Source of the DNA: Hyphomicrobiales bacterium
GTDB lineage: Bacteria; Pseudomonadota; Alphaproteobacteria; Rhizobiales; JACESI01
Direction: 5' to 3'
Assembly: GCA_013911885.1 (NCBI GenBank)
Contig: JACESI010000001.1
Span: 1 to 64,000 of the forward strand
DNA: 64,000 nt
Position numbers and translations under genes: made by a program. The notes under the pieces were generated by a model, which saw nothing but the letters and a program-made list of their open reading frames with translations, ran no database searches and was not told the origin of the DNA. This document shows, piece by piece, positions 35,757 to 44,410 of this stretch. Each line of letters opens with the position of its first letter. Position 1 is the first letter of the stretch.

Positions 35757-36392
35757 CTACTGCGTCGCCTTCGCCGCGGTGATCAGCGTCTCGACCACCG
35801 GCAAAATTCCCCTGACGATGATGTCCACGCCTGCCGCCTGAGGGTGGATGCCATCAGCCTGATTGAGCGCGGCACTCCCGGCGACGCCTTCGAGAAAGAA
35901 CGGATAGAACAGCGCGCCATATTTTTCTGCAAGTTCGGGAAAGATCGCATCGAACGCCTTGCCATATTCCACGCCCAGATTGGGCGCGGCGCGCATGCCC
36001 GCCAGAACCACGGGAAGGCCCCGCGCCTGAACCTGGCGCAGGATCGCATCGAGATTATCGCGGATATTCTGAACCGGCAGGCCGCGCAGCATGTCGTTCG
36101 CGCCAAGCTCGATGATCACGGCATCCGTGTCCGAACCCAGCGCCCAGTCGAGCCGGGCAAGACCCCCGCTGGTCGTATCGCCCGAAACCCCGGCATTGAC
36201 GATTTCGACATCATGGCCGCGGCTCTTCAGCGCTTTTTCAAGCTTTTCCGCAAACCCATCGGCAGGCGCGAGCCCATATCCCGCTGTGAGACTGTCGCCA
36301 AGCGCCACTATTTTTAGCGGAATGGCCGAGGCCGGCACCGCAAACAGCACAGCGAGGACAACAAAAACACCGCCGAGGGCCTGAAAATTCAT
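35757..36392 (-). CDS. tesA: SGNH/GDSL arylesterase (TesA-like)
   Basis: Exported esterase or lysophospholipase/thioesterase I of the SGNH family. A signal peptide (MNFQALGGVFVVLAVLFAVPASA) precedes block I VALGDSLTAGYGL with the nucleophile Ser, the block II Gly (AGVSGDTTSGG), block III ELGANDMLRG and block V DGIHPQAAG with the catalytic Asp and His. The 211 residues match the family. It is divergent from the ybbA-ybbP ABC pair, the same neighbourhood as in E. coli, which suggests a shared but still unclear envelope-lipid role. It converges on priA with 41 bp between. Confidence 0.93.
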   Translation of the reverse strand: MNFQALGGVFVVLAVLFAVPASAIPLKIVALGDSLTAGYGLAPADGFAEKLEKALKSRGHDVEIVNAGVSGDTTSGGLARLDWALGSDTDAVIIELGANDMLRGLPVQNIRDNLDAILRQVQARGLPVVLAGMRAAPNLGVEYGKAFDAIFPELAEKYGALFYPFFLEGVAGSAALNQADGIHPQAAGVDIIVRGILPVVETLITAAKATQ

Positions 36393-36470
36393 CCGGTTGA
36401 TCCCATATGTGCAAAACTGTTCCCGAATCCAATATAGCGGGGATTTGCGGGATTTTAAGAGGACCAGTCA

Positions 36471-37211
36471 TTGCGAGAAACACCCGAGCCGATCATCCGG
36501 TTGGAAAATGTCCACCTTTCCCTCGGTCAGGGCGCATCCCGCGTCCATATTCTGAAAGGCGTCAGTGCGACGGTTGCGCGCGGCGCGGCGGTCGGCCTCG
36601 TCGGCCCTTCCGGATCGGGCAAATCGACCCTACTCATGGTCATGAGCGGCCTGGAACAGGCCGACCAGGGCCGCGTGCAGGTTGTTGGCGAAGACTTGCG
36701 GAAGCTGGGTGAGGACGCCCTCGCCCGCTTTCGAGGCCGCCATATCGGGATCGTCTTCCAGTCTTTCCATCTGATTGCAAACATGACCGCGCTTGAAAAT
36801 GTCGCCGTGCCGCTTGAGCTTGCCGGCAATCCGCGCGCTTTTGAGCGGGCACGCGCGGAGCTTTCCGCCGTCGGTCTTGCCGAGCGCCTCAGCCATTATC
36901 CGGGCGACCTCTCCGGCGGCGAGCAGCAGCGCGTCGCGATCGCCCGCGCCCTCGTTGCCGAACCCGCGATCCTCATTGCAGACGAGCCGACCGGCAATCT
37001 CGATGCAGACACAGGCCGCAATGTCGCCGATCTTCTGTTCCGGCTTCAGAAGGAGCGCGGCATGACCTTGATCCTCGTCACCCATGATCTTGATCTTGCG
37101 AGCCGCTGTGACGAAGCAATTGAAATCCGCAACGGCGAAATTCGCGAAGTGGGCGAAGGTGCGCCCGCGCTTCTTGATCGGATTGCCGGATCGCGGCGGG
37201 CGGCCGAATGA
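36471..37211 (+). CDS. ybbA: ABC transporter ATP-binding protein (YbbA/LolD-like)
   Basis: ATPase of a MacB/LolCDE-type ABC system. Walker [20 protein letters not shown]-loop [26 protein letters not shown], signature [15 protein letters not shown], Walker [13 protein letters not shown] and the switch His in [11 protein letters not shown] are intact. The FQSFHL..TALENV pattern is that of the LolD/YbbA/FtsE group. Translation starts at TTG with AAGAGGA seven bases upstream. Its stop overlaps the start of the permease gene (ATGA), so the two are coupled. It is divergent from tesA across 78 bp, which should hold both promoters. Confidence 0.92.
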   Translation: MRETPEPIIRLENVHLSLGQGASRVHILKGVSATVARGAAVGLVGPSGSGKSTLLMVMSGLEQADQGRVQVVGEDLRKLGEDALARFRGRHIGIVFQSFHLIANMTALENVAVPLELAGNPRAFERARAELSAVGLAERLSHYPGDLSGGEQQRVAIARALVAEPAILIADEPTGNLDADTGRNVADLLFRLQKERGMTLILVTHDLDLASRCDEAIEIRNGEIREVGEGAPALLDRIAGSRRAAE

Positions 37212-39811
37212 ACCTGAGCCCAACCAGGGATATAACATCGGCCGCCGGGACGGGATGGGGCACCCTTTCACGGCTCGGACTTGCCGCTCGCTTTGCCCGG
37301 CGCGAGATGCGGGCGGGCGTGCGCGGCTTTTCGATTTTTGTCGCCTGCCTTGCCCTGGGGGTCGCCTCGATTGCAGGCGTCAACGCGCTCTCCGGCGCGC
37401 TCAATGCGAGCATTGCAACGGAAGGTCAGAAAATCCTTGGCGGGGATCTGCGTTTTTCGCTCATCCACCGTGAGGTCGACAACAAGGAACGCGCCTTTCT
37501 GGAAAGCCTCGGCCCGGTATCCGGTTCTGCGACCATGCGCGCCATCGTGCGGCTTCCGGATGGTTCGGATCAGGCCCTGACGGAACTCAAGGGTGTTGAT
37601 GACGTCTATCCGCTCTATGGCGAGGTCCGCCTCGGTCAAGAAGGCGACCTGCAATCGCTGCTTGCGCGTCAGCCCGATGGCAGCTTTGGCGCTGTGGCCG
37701 AAGCGGGCCTTCTCGCGCGGCTCAATCTGGCGCTCGGCGATCAGGTATCCCTCGGCTCGATCGCCATCAGGATTATGGACACGATCGAGCGCGAACCGGA
37801 CCGGCTTTCCGGCGGGATCGATCTCGCCCCCCGGCTTCTTCTCTCGCTTGAGACCATGCGCGCCTCCGGCCTTGTAAAGCCGGGCAGCCTCGTTCGATGG
37901 CACTATCAGTTGAAACTCGGAGCGGATGCGACGAAAGAAGAGGTCGACGCCGCACGAAAGGCGGCCAGTGATGCCTTTCCGAAAGCCGGCTGGCAGATAC
38001 GCGGGCGGGAAAATGCATCCCCCGGCCTCTCGCGCAACATCGAACGTTCCGCGCATTTTCTGACGCTGGTCGGCCTCACCGCCCTCATTGTCGGCGGCGT
38101 CGGGGTGGCGAATGCTGTCTCCGCCTATCTCGACCGCAAGCGCGAGGTGATCGCGACCCTGAAGAGCATCGGCGCAAGTGGCAGCTTCGTTTTCAATGTC
38201 TACATCATCCAGATCCTGATGATCGCAAGCCTTGCGATTGCCCTCGGCCTTGTCGTCGGCAGTGCCGTTCCGCCGCTGGCCGAGCTTTATCTCAAGCGCG
38301 TGCTGCCGATTGACATCGACACGGGCCTTCAACCGACAGCCCTCGCCCTTGCTGCGGTCTATGGTTATCTCATGACCCTCGTCTTTGCGCTCTGGCCGCT
38401 TGCCCGCGCGCGCGATATCCGCCCGACCGCGCTGTTTCGAAACCACGACACTTCCAGCCGGAAATGGCCGCATTGGCCCTATCTTCTGGCGCTTGCTGCC
38501 TGCATCTTGCTTCTGGTTGCGCTTTCGGTGGGTCTTGCCGACAACCGTCGCATCGCCGCCTATTTTGTTGGTGGAAGCGTCATTTCCTTCGCCATTCTGC
38601 GCGGCGTCGCCTTTGTCATCATGGTGGTGGCGCGGCGGCTGCCCCATGCCCGCTCGCCCGCCCTCCGACTTGCCATCGGCAACATTCATCGCCCCGGCTC
38701 GATCACGCCGTCGGTCATCCTGTCCCTTGGTCTCGGCCTCACGCTTCTTGTCACGATCGCCCTTATCGACGGCAATCTGCGCAATCAGCTGACCGCCTCG
38801 CTTGCGGAAAAGGCGCCGAGTTTCTTTTTCGTCGACATTCAGAACGATGAACTTGCCCCCTTCAAGCAACTCATCCGCGAACAGGCGCCGGAAGGCAAAC
38901 TACAGGCCGTGCCGTCACTGCGCGGTTTCTTTGTCGAAATAGGCGGTCGGAAACCGGACACGATCAAGGTTGACAGCGAACATCAATGGGCGCTGCGCGG
39001 CGACCGCGGCATTACCTATTCGAGCGACATTCCGGAAAATTCAACCCTTTCGGAAGGAGAATGGTGGGCCGCGGATTACAGCGGCCCGTCCCTTGTCTCC
39101 TTCGACGAGGAAATCGCCCGCGCCTTCGGCCTCAAACTTGGTGATACGGTAACCGTCAATGTGCTCGGTCGCGAGATCACCTCGACCCTTGCAAGCACGC
39201 GCAAGGTGGTCTGGCAGTCGCTCGGGATCAATTTCCTGATGGTCTTCTCGCCGAACACTTTCGCAGGCGCCCCCCACGCCAACCTCGCCACGCTTGGCTT
39301 TCCGGATGGTGCCACCGCCGATGCCGAATTTGCGCTCATGAAGGTCATAGCAAGCACATTTCCGACCGTGACCACGATCCGGATCAAAGATGCCCTCGAC
39401 CGCGTAGCCCAGGTTGTGGGCCAGCTAGCCTGGGCGGTGCGCGCTGCGTCCGCCGTTACGCTGATTTCCTCGATACTGGTTCTTGCCGGCGCCCTTACGG
39501 CGGGCCAGCGAACCCAGATCCACGATGCTGTCATTCTGAAGACGATTGGTGCGACCCGCGGCCAGCTTCTCAAAACCTACCTGCTTCAGTTTTCGCTCCT
39601 CGGCGCCCTGACCGCGATCTTCGGCATTCTCGCGGGGACACTGGCCTCCTGGTTCGTTGTCGTCAACGTCATGGAAGATGAATTTGTCTTCATCCCCTCG
39701 GCTGCGCTGAGTGCGACGATTTTGGCGCTTTTCATGTGCATCGGCATCGGCCTTGCGGGAACCTGGCGGATACTGGGTCAGAAAGCCGCGCCCTTGCTGC
39801 GAAATGCGTGA
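37208..39811 (+). CDS. ybbP: FtsX-like ABC transporter permease (YbbP)
   Basis: Large permease with two FtsX domains and a MacB-like periplasmic region, partner of the upstream ATPase. The first TM (GFSIFVACLALGVASIAGVNALSG) is followed by about 230 periplasmic residues. A membrane block then starts with FLTLVGLTALIVGGVGVANAVSAYLDRKREVIATLKSIGAS. A second periplasmic section (about 530-740) and a final block with SILVLAGALTAGQRTQIHDAVILKTIGATRGQLLKTYLLQF complete it. The 867 residues fit the family (E. coli YbbP 804). The proposed role is export or extraction of an envelope lipid or protein, together with TesA; the substrate is unknown. Confidence 0.92.
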   Translation: MNLSPTRDITSAAGTGWGTLSRLGLAARFARREMRAGVRGFSIFVACLALGVASIAGVNALSGALNASIATEGQKILGGDLRFSLIHREVDNKERAFLESLGPVSGSATMRAIVRLPDGSDQALTELKGVDDVYPLYGEVRLGQEGDLQSLLARQPDGSFGAVAEAGLLARLNLALGDQVSLGSIAIRIMDTIEREPDRLSGGIDLAPRLLLSLETMRASGLVKPGSLVRWHYQLKLGADATKEEVDAARKAASDAFPKAGWQIRGRENASPGLSRNIERSAHFLTLVGLTALIVGGVGVANAVSAYLDRKREVIATLKSIGASGSFVFNVYIIQILMIASLAIALGLVVGSAVPPLAELYLKRVLPIDIDTGLQPTALALAAVYGYLMTLVFALWPLARARDIRPTALFRNHDTSSRKWPHWPYLLALAACILLLVALSVGLADNRRIAAYFVGGSVISFAILRGVAFVIMVVARRLPHARSPALRLAIGNIHRPGSITPSVILSLGLGLTLLVTIALIDGNLRNQLTASLAEKAPSFFFVDIQNDELAPFKQLIREQAPEGKLQAVPSLRGFFVEIGGRKPDTIKVDSEHQWALRGDRGITYSSDIPENSTLSEGEWWAADYSGPSLVSFDEEIARAFGLKLGDTVTVNVLGREITSTLASTRKVVWQSLGINFLMVFSPNTFAGAPHANLATLGFPDGATADAEFALMKVIASTFPTVTTIRIKDALDRVAQVVGQLAWAVRAASAVTLISSILVLAGALTAGQRTQIHDAVILKTIGATRGQLLKTYLLQFSLLGALTAIFGILAGTLASWFVVVNVMEDEFVFIPSAALSATILALFMCIGIGLAGTWRILGQKAAPLLRNA

Positions 39812-39922
39812 AATCCCAGAGAGAAATCCTGAGCGAATCAGGCCGGTTTAACCATGTTCAGGATATTATTATCGCCGCATTCAATATTTCAACTTGAGTT
39901 GCAGCCAACACAACACCATATT

Positions 39923-39983
39923 CACTCTCGAAAGATGGGTAAGTCGACAGGTCCGACCAGAACCGATGCCCATCATGAGAGTG
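39923..39983 (+). ncRNA. ybhL leader RNA
   Basis: Nested pairing is visible: CACTCTC (39923-39929) with GAGAGTG (39977-39983), GATGGG (39934-39939) with CCCATC (39969-39974), and inside GTCG with CGAC. It lies 38 nt upstream of a Bax-inhibitor-family (YbhL) gene, where the alphaproteobacterial ybhL leader motif is known to occur. The consensus match is judged from position and architecture, not computed. Confidence 0.7.
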
Positions 39984-40021
39984 TAACAATTATCGACCTT
40001 GATTTGGAGGGTGTTTGATCA

Positions 40022-40795
40022 ATGGCCAATCTGAATAAACAAACGCAATACGGAAACAGCGTCGACGCTCGCTCGGATATCGATCAGGGGCTACGCTCCT
40101 ATATGCTGTCGGTATACAATTACATGGCCATCGGCCTCGCTATCACCGGCATCGCGGCATACACGATCTTCTCCCTCGCGGTTGCAAATGATCCGGCGCA
40201 GGCTGTTGGTCAGTTCGGCAACGGCGTTTACCTGACCGCGATCGGCGCGGCCTTGTGGACAGGTCCATTGAAATGGGTCCTGCTTCTTGCGCCGCTTGGA
40301 CTCGTGTTCTTCCTTTCCTTCCGCGTTCATAAAATGAGCGTTCCGGCAGCACAGCTCACGTTCTGGGTCTATGCAGCGCTGGTCGGCATTTCGCTCTCCT
40401 CTATTCTCGCAATCTATACCGGCCAGAGCGTCGTTCAGACATTCTTTGTCACCGCCGCCGCCTTCGGTTCGCTCAGCCTCTTCGGCTACACAACCAAACG
40501 CGACCTCTCGGGCATGGGCTCATTCCTGATCATGGGCCTTTTCGGCATTATCATCGCAAGCATCGTGAACCTTTTCCTCGCTTCCAGCGCTTTGGAATTC
40601 GCGGTTTCGGTTCTGGGCGTTTTGATTTTTGCCGGTCTCACCGCCTATGACACCCAGAAGATCAAGGAAATGTATCTTGAAAGCGATGACGCGACCTCGC
40701 AGGGCCGCAAGGCGATCATGGGTGCGCTCAGCCTCTATCTCGATTTCATCAACATGTTCCTGTTCCTTCTGCGCTTCATGGGCAATCGCGAGTAA
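40022..40795 (+). CDS. ybhL: Bax inhibitor-1/YccA-YbhL family membrane protein
   Basis: Inner-membrane protein of the BI-1 (TMBIM) superfamily with about seven helices. A soluble N-terminus (ANLNKQTQYGNSVDARSDIDQGLRSYMLSVYNYMAIGLAITG) precedes the helices. Family hallmarks are the FGYTTKRDLSGMG motif, GVLIFAGLTAYDTQKIKEMY with the conserved Asp of the di-aspartyl pH sensor, and ALSLYLDFINMFLFLLRFMG with another conserved Asp. Bacterial homologues have been linked to calcium leak and, in E. coli, to FtsH (YccA). The function of this YbhL type is unsettled. TTGGAGGGTG gives a strong ribosome site. A structured leader lies upstream and an intrinsic terminator downstream. Confidence 0.95.
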   Translation: MANLNKQTQYGNSVDARSDIDQGLRSYMLSVYNYMAIGLAITGIAAYTIFSLAVANDPAQAVGQFGNGVYLTAIGAALWTGPLKWVLLLAPLGLVFFLSFRVHKMSVPAAQLTFWVYAALVGISLSSILAIYTGQSVVQTFFVTAAAFGSLSLFGYTTKRDLSGMGSFLIMGLFGIIIASIVNLFLASSALEFAVSVLGVLIFAGLTAYDTQKIKEMYLESDDATSQGRKAIMGALSLYLDFINMFLFLLRFMGNRE

Positions 40796-40836
40796 AGTCT
40801 GATTTGCTGCCAGAAGAACCAGTGATACCTGATGAA

Positions 40837-40861
40837 AAGGCGGTCCTCGGACCGCCTTTTT
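40837..40861 (+). terminator. Intrinsic terminator after the ybhL-family gene
   Basis: AAGGCGGTC-CTCG-GACCGCCTT is a 9-bp perfect stem followed by TTT, 41 nt after the stop codon. It precedes the next plus-strand gene and marks the end of the transcript. Confidence 0.9.
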
Positions 40862-40900
40862 AATTGCGCGCCGGTCGGAATTCCGGCTAGATCGCCGATC

Positions 40901-41434
40901 ATGGAAACTGAGACCCTTTTGATCCGGGCAGCAAGCGACGCAGATTTTCCGGCAATCACCGCAATCTACCGCGATCATGTGCTGCATGGGTCGGCAACGT
41001 TCGAACTCGATCCGCCGGACGAGGGCGAGATGCGCGCCCGCCGCGACAAGGTCCATGCCGCCGGATGCCCCTATCTTGTCGCTCTCGAGGGCGATCGTCT
41101 CATCGGCTATGCCTATGCCGGCCCCTTCCACCCCCGGCCCGCCTATCGCCTGACGATCGAGAATTCGATCTATCTTGATCCATCCGCCATGGGAAAAGGC
41201 GTCGGCGAGGCACTGATGCGTCATCTCATTGACGCCTGCGAGAAGCGCGGGTTTCGGCAGATGATTGCTCTCATCTCCCGGCTCGATCCGCCAGTATCAA
41301 TCAAGCTGCATGAAAAGCTCGGCTTCCGCCATGCTGGCCTGCTGGAAACAACAGGCTACAAGAACGGACGCTGGCTCGATGTTGTCTATATGCAGCTCAC
41401 ACTTGGCGCTGGCGCAACACTGCCGCCAGAATAG
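40901..41434 (+). CDS. GNAT-family N-acetyltransferase
   Basis: A 177-residue acetyl-CoA-dependent acetyltransferase of the phosphinothricin acetyltransferase-like group. It opens LLIRAASDADFPAITAIYRDHVLHGSATFELDPP, then AYAGPFHPRPAYRLTIENSIYLDPSAMGKGVGEALM with the acetyl-CoA pyrophosphate loop (MGKGVG). PPVSIKLHEKLGFRHAGLLETTGYKNGRWLDVVYMQL follows. Relatives acetylate the amino group of methionine sulfoximine, methionine sulfone or phosphinothricin. The natural substrate here is not known. The start is the ATG at 40901 (METETLLIRAA); the ORF track start lies inside the preceding terminator. Confidence 0.93.
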   Translation: METETLLIRAASDADFPAITAIYRDHVLHGSATFELDPPDEGEMRARRDKVHAAGCPYLVALEGDRLIGYAYAGPFHPRPAYRLTIENSIYLDPSAMGKGVGEALMRHLIDACEKRGFRQMIALISRLDPPVSIKLHEKLGFRHAGLLETTGYKNGRWLDVVYMQLTLGAGATLPPE

Positions 41435-41482
41435 ATGCCCGAATGGCTCGCCAGATGAGCGCCCTGAGGGCAGTGAGGGGGC

Positions 41483-41932
41483 CTAATCGACCAGGCGCAG
41501 ATGCTTTCGCGTCTCCAGCACCTTGAGCACCTGACGCAAGTCATGGCCACGCTTCAAGATCATGCCATTTGTGCTGACAACAGCATAAGCGCCCTGTTTA
41601 CGGGCAAGCCTCGGATCTTTCTCGATCCGATAGACAGGCATTTCGCTGCTGCGCTTGAAAACCGAGAAAACCGCGCGATCCCTTTGGAAGTCGATGGCAT
41701 AATCGCGCCATTCGCCCTCCGCAACGCGCTGGCCGTAAAGACGCAAAATGTCGGACAATTCGCGCCGGTCAAAGCAGACAAGCGGCAGCACCTTTGCCGG
41801 GGGCGTTGCGACAGGCGGGGCAAAGGCGGCGGTTGAAGAGGCGCGGTTACTGAGCCGGGACGAGGCCTCAAGCGGCACGACATCGCAACCTTGATGCGGG
41901 CTTCTGTCTGCCCGCAAATCCTCATTATCCAA
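41483..41932 (-). CDS. DUF2794 protein
   Basis: Conserved alphaproteobacterial protein of unknown function. The DUF2794 core is clear: CFDRRELSDILRLYGQRVAEGEWRDYAIDFQRDRAVFSVFKRSSEMPVYRIEKDPRLARKQGAYAVVSTNGMILKRGHDL. The N-terminal 50 residues are Ser/Ala/Pro-rich. The start chosen is a TTG (41932), because a perfect AGGAGG lies five bases upstream. This gives 149 residues, close to the family's usual 110-130. The ORF track begins at 42043, and an ATG at 42007 also exists, but neither has a ribosome site. It converges on the GNAT gene. Confidence 0.85.
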   Translation of the reverse strand: MDNEDLRADRSPHQGCDVVPLEASSRLSNRASSTAAFAPPVATPPAKVLPLVCFDRRELSDILRLYGQRVAEGEWRDYAIDFQRDRAVFSVFKRSSEMPVYRIEKDPRLARKQGAYAVVSTNGMILKRGHDLRQVLKVLETRKHLRLVD

Positions 41933-41937
41933 GAGCA

Positions 41938-41943
41938 CCTCCT
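41938..41943 (-). promoter_or_regulatory. Shine-Dalgarno site fixing the DUF2794 start
   Basis: AGGAGG (minus strand) ends 5 nt before a TTG codon. It decides between TTG 41932 and the upstream ATGs at 42007 and 42043, which lack ribosome sites. Confidence 0.65.
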
Positions 41944-42210
41944 GTTCGGCAAGGCAATGATTGCCGAAGGCCGCTATCTTGGCAAGCCCGAAAGACAGAT
42001 AGACCATTGACTGGCGAGTTGAATGCGTGTTGCCACAAAGCAACGAAACCGGGCAAAATTTTTCAGGAAAATACCTTTATTCCGCCCTAATTCAGTCAAT
42101 CCAACGCCTGAAACAGCGAGCATTCTATCATCACTACCCAAGACGGCCCGGTATGAAGAGCCTTGGTTCTTTTCAGCCCCCCAGCCCCCCAAGTCCTTTG
42201 TGCTGGGCCT

Positions 42211-42241
42211 CTTGACCCGGGTAGTTTGTTCCTAGCTATAT
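42211..42241 (+). promoter_or_regulatory. Putative heat-shock (RpoH-type) promoter of htpG
   Basis: CTTGACC (42211-42217) and CTATATG (from 42236) resemble the alphaproteobacterial sigma-32 consensus CTTGAC-N17-18-CTATAT. The spacing here is 19, one more than ideal. It lies 135 bp upstream of the htpG ATG. HtpG is a classic sigma-32 target. Confidence 0.5.
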
Positions 42242-42250
42242 GAACAACCT

Positions 42251-42277
42251 TGGTCGGCTTTTGCCGACCATTTTTTT
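42251..42277 (+). terminator. Orphan terminator-like hairpin upstream of htpG
   Basis: TGGTCGGC-TTTT-GCCGACCA (perfect 8-bp stem) followed by seven T. No plus-strand gene ends nearby (the GNAT gene ends 817 bp upstream). It begins within about 5 nt of the start expected from the promoter at 42211-42241. It may end a small RNA or act in the htpG leader. Confidence 0.7.
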
Positions 42278-42376
42278 AATTTCTTCTCCTGCGCAATTTG
42301 AAATTTAATCCCGAAGGAACTACGTCTTTCGGCGACGTTTCACTGTTAACGTGCTGTTTGAGAGAGATCAAAATTC

Positions 42377-44341
42377 ATGACCAATGCTGACACGATAAAA
42401 AAACCCGAACACGCATTCGAGGCAGAGGTTGCCCAGTTGCTTAAGCTCATGGTGCACGCGGTCTATTCGAACAAGGATATCTTTCTGCGCGAGCTGATTT
42501 CCAACGCCGCCGATGCCTGCGAAAAGCTGCGCTACCGCGCCATCGAGAAGCCGGAGCTTCTGAAACACGATCCCGAATTCAAGATCCTTCTGAAAAGCGA
42601 CGAAAAAGCGCGCACGCTTTCGGTAATCGACAACGGCATCGGCATGAGCCGCGATGAAATGATGCAGAATCTCGGCACCATCGCCCGCTCGGGAACCAAG
42701 GCATTCCTCGACGGTCTTTCCGAAAAAAGCGCCGGCCAGGCCCTTATCGGTCAGTTTGGCGTAGGCTTCTATTCCGCTTTCATGGTGGCAGAGCGGGTTG
42801 ACGTCTATTCCCGCAAGGCCGGAGAAAACCCTGACGGGAACAACGTCACGCTGTGGTCTTCAACGGGCGAGGGAACCTATACAATCGAAGAGGCGCCAGA
42901 GGTGCCCGCCGATATGCCGCCGCGCGGCACCATCGTGCGCCTTCATCTTTCCAAGGAGAGCAAGTCCTATGCCGCGCCGGAAAAGGTCGAGGAAATCGTG
43001 CGCGCCTATTCCGCCCATGTGCCGGTTCCGGTCCATCTAAGCGGCGTCCGAACTGTCAAAGGCGAGGACGGCAAGGATCGCAAGGAGCCCTTCACGGATA
43101 TTCTTGGAGACGGCGCAGCCCTCTGGGCGAAGCCGAAGGCGAGCATCACCGAGGAAGAATATTCTGAATTCTACCACAATGTCTCCGGTCAGTACGACAC
43201 GCCGGCCCGCACCATTCATTACCGCGCAGAAGGGCGCCACGAATATACCGCCCTTGCCTTCATCCCGGGCAGCAAACCGTTCGACCTGTTTGATCCGGAT
43301 CGCAAGGGCCGGATGAAACTCTATGTCCGGCGGGTGTTTATTTCCGGCGATATCGCGCTTCTGCCGGCCTGGTTGCGTTTCGTTCGCGGTCTTGTTGATT
43401 CCGAAGATCTGCCACTCAACATTTCGCGCGAAATCCTCCAGGACAACCCGATACTTGAGGCAATCAAAACCGGCCTGACGAAACGCATTCTGTCGGATCT
43501 CAAGAAAATGGCAGACAAGGAAACCGAAACCTACCTAAAGGTCTGGGAGGCTTTCGGCGCCGTCATCAAGGAGGGTCTTTATGAAGACGTGGCAAGGCGC
43601 GATGAGATTTATCAAATCGCCCGATTCAGGACGAGCCGGCCTGCGGACCAAGCAGACACGTCGTCCGGCGATCAATGGCGCTCCCTTGCCGATTATGTGA
43701 AGGATATGAAGGAAAACCAGACGGCGATATATTATGCTCTCGGCGATTCCGTCGAGGCAATCAAGGCAAGCCCGCATCTTGAGGGCTACCGCGCCCGCAA
43801 TATCGAAGTGCTCTATCTCGCCGATCCGGTGGACGCGTTCTGGGTGCGCACCGCGCTCGGCTTTGAGGGAAAACCGTTCAAATCCATCACCCAGGGTGCT
43901 GATGATCTCGACTCCATCAAACCCGCCGATACAAAGGACGCAGACGCGCCGCAGGATGAGCCGGATATCACACCGCTTTTCGCTTTTTTCAAAAAGGCAC
44001 TGGGCGATGACATCGCGTCAGCGCGCGCCTCTTCGCGCCTTGCCGAAAGCCCGGTCTGCCTCGTCGCCTCCGACGGCGGGCTCGATATTCAGCTTCAGAA
44101 AATTCTAAAGGATCAGCCCCATGCGCGCTTTAATCTGGCGCCGGTTCTGGAAGTCAATCCACGGCACGCACTGATAAGAAAACTCGCCGCCCATGTCGCC
44201 TTGGACAAGGAATCCGCACTGGCCGAGGACATCGCCGTCGTGCTGCATGGCCAGGCGCGCATTGCAGAGGGCGAAAATCCGCTCGATCCGGCCCGCTATG
44301 CCCGAGCCCTTGGTCATGTCATGGAAAAGGTGCTGGATTAA
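42377..44341 (+). CDS. htpG: Molecular chaperone HtpG (Hsp90)
   Basis: Cytoplasmic ATP-dependent Hsp90 chaperone. The N-terminal GHKL ATPase domain shows FLRELISNAADACEKLRY with the catalytic Glu and Asn, VIDNGIGMSRDEM, and GQFGVGFYSAFMVA. The middle domain has the RRVFISGD and LPLNISREILQDNP motifs, including the catalytic-loop Arg. The C-terminal dimerisation domain (about 530-654) contains SRLAESPVCLVASDGGLDIQLQKIL and ends HVMEKVLD. The 654 residues are slightly longer than E. coli HtpG (624). AGAGAGAT precedes the ATG. Regulation by RpoH is suggested by the upstream promoter. It converges on the DUF1223 gene with a hairpin between. Confidence 0.97.
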   Translation: MTNADTIKKPEHAFEAEVAQLLKLMVHAVYSNKDIFLRELISNAADACEKLRYRAIEKPELLKHDPEFKILLKSDEKARTLSVIDNGIGMSRDEMMQNLGTIARSGTKAFLDGLSEKSAGQALIGQFGVGFYSAFMVAERVDVYSRKAGENPDGNNVTLWSSTGEGTYTIEEAPEVPADMPPRGTIVRLHLSKESKSYAAPEKVEEIVRAYSAHVPVPVHLSGVRTVKGEDGKDRKEPFTDILGDGAALWAKPKASITEEEYSEFYHNVSGQYDTPARTIHYRAEGRHEYTALAFIPGSKPFDLFDPDRKGRMKLYVRRVFISGDIALLPAWLRFVRGLVDSEDLPLNISREILQDNPILEAIKTGLTKRILSDLKKMADKETETYLKVWEAFGAVIKEGLYEDVARRDEIYQIARFRTSRPADQADTSSGDQWRSLADYVKDMKENQTAIYYALGDSVEAIKASPHLEGYRARNIEVLYLADPVDAFWVRTALGFEGKPFKSITQGADDLDSIKPADTKDADAPQDEPDITPLFAFFKKALGDDIASARASSRLAESPVCLVASDGGLDIQLQKILKDQPHARFNLAPVLEVNPRHALIRKLAAHVALDKESALAEDIAVVLHGQARIAEGENPLDPARYARALGHVMEKVLD

Positions 44342-44352
44342 AACCGCTCGTT

Positions 44353-44394
44353 GAGCACCGCAAAGCCGCCGCGGAAAGCGGCCTCGCGGTGTTC
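44353..44394. terminator. Hairpin between convergent htpG and DUF1223 genes
   Basis: GAGCACCGC pairs with GCGGTGTTC (9 bp with one G-T), and inside GCCGC pairs with GCGGC. It lacks a clear T-tract, so it may be a weak or factor-assisted terminator serving both strands. Confidence 0.5.
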
Positions 44395-44410
44395 TCACTG
44401 TCAGATCCGA

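Larger units (their letters stand above)
41944..42376. other. Long non-coding region upstream of htpG
   Basis: 433 bp lie between the chosen DUF2794 start and htpG. It contains a heat-shock-like promoter (42211-42241), a strong terminator-like hairpin (42251-42277) and a leader with weaker stems (for example CCGAAG...CTTTCGG near 42312). The 42044-42200 part shows no family-like ORF. The promoter of the DUF2794 gene should also lie here. Confidence 0.5.

Noticed and set aside
37268-38869. 533-aa minus-strand ORF
   Set aside because: Antisense to ybbP, with charged low-complexity shadow composition.
42247-42376. ROSE-type RNA thermometer in the htpG leader
   Set aside because: No clear anti-Shine-Dalgarno UYGCU stem pairs with the AGAGAGAT ribosome site.
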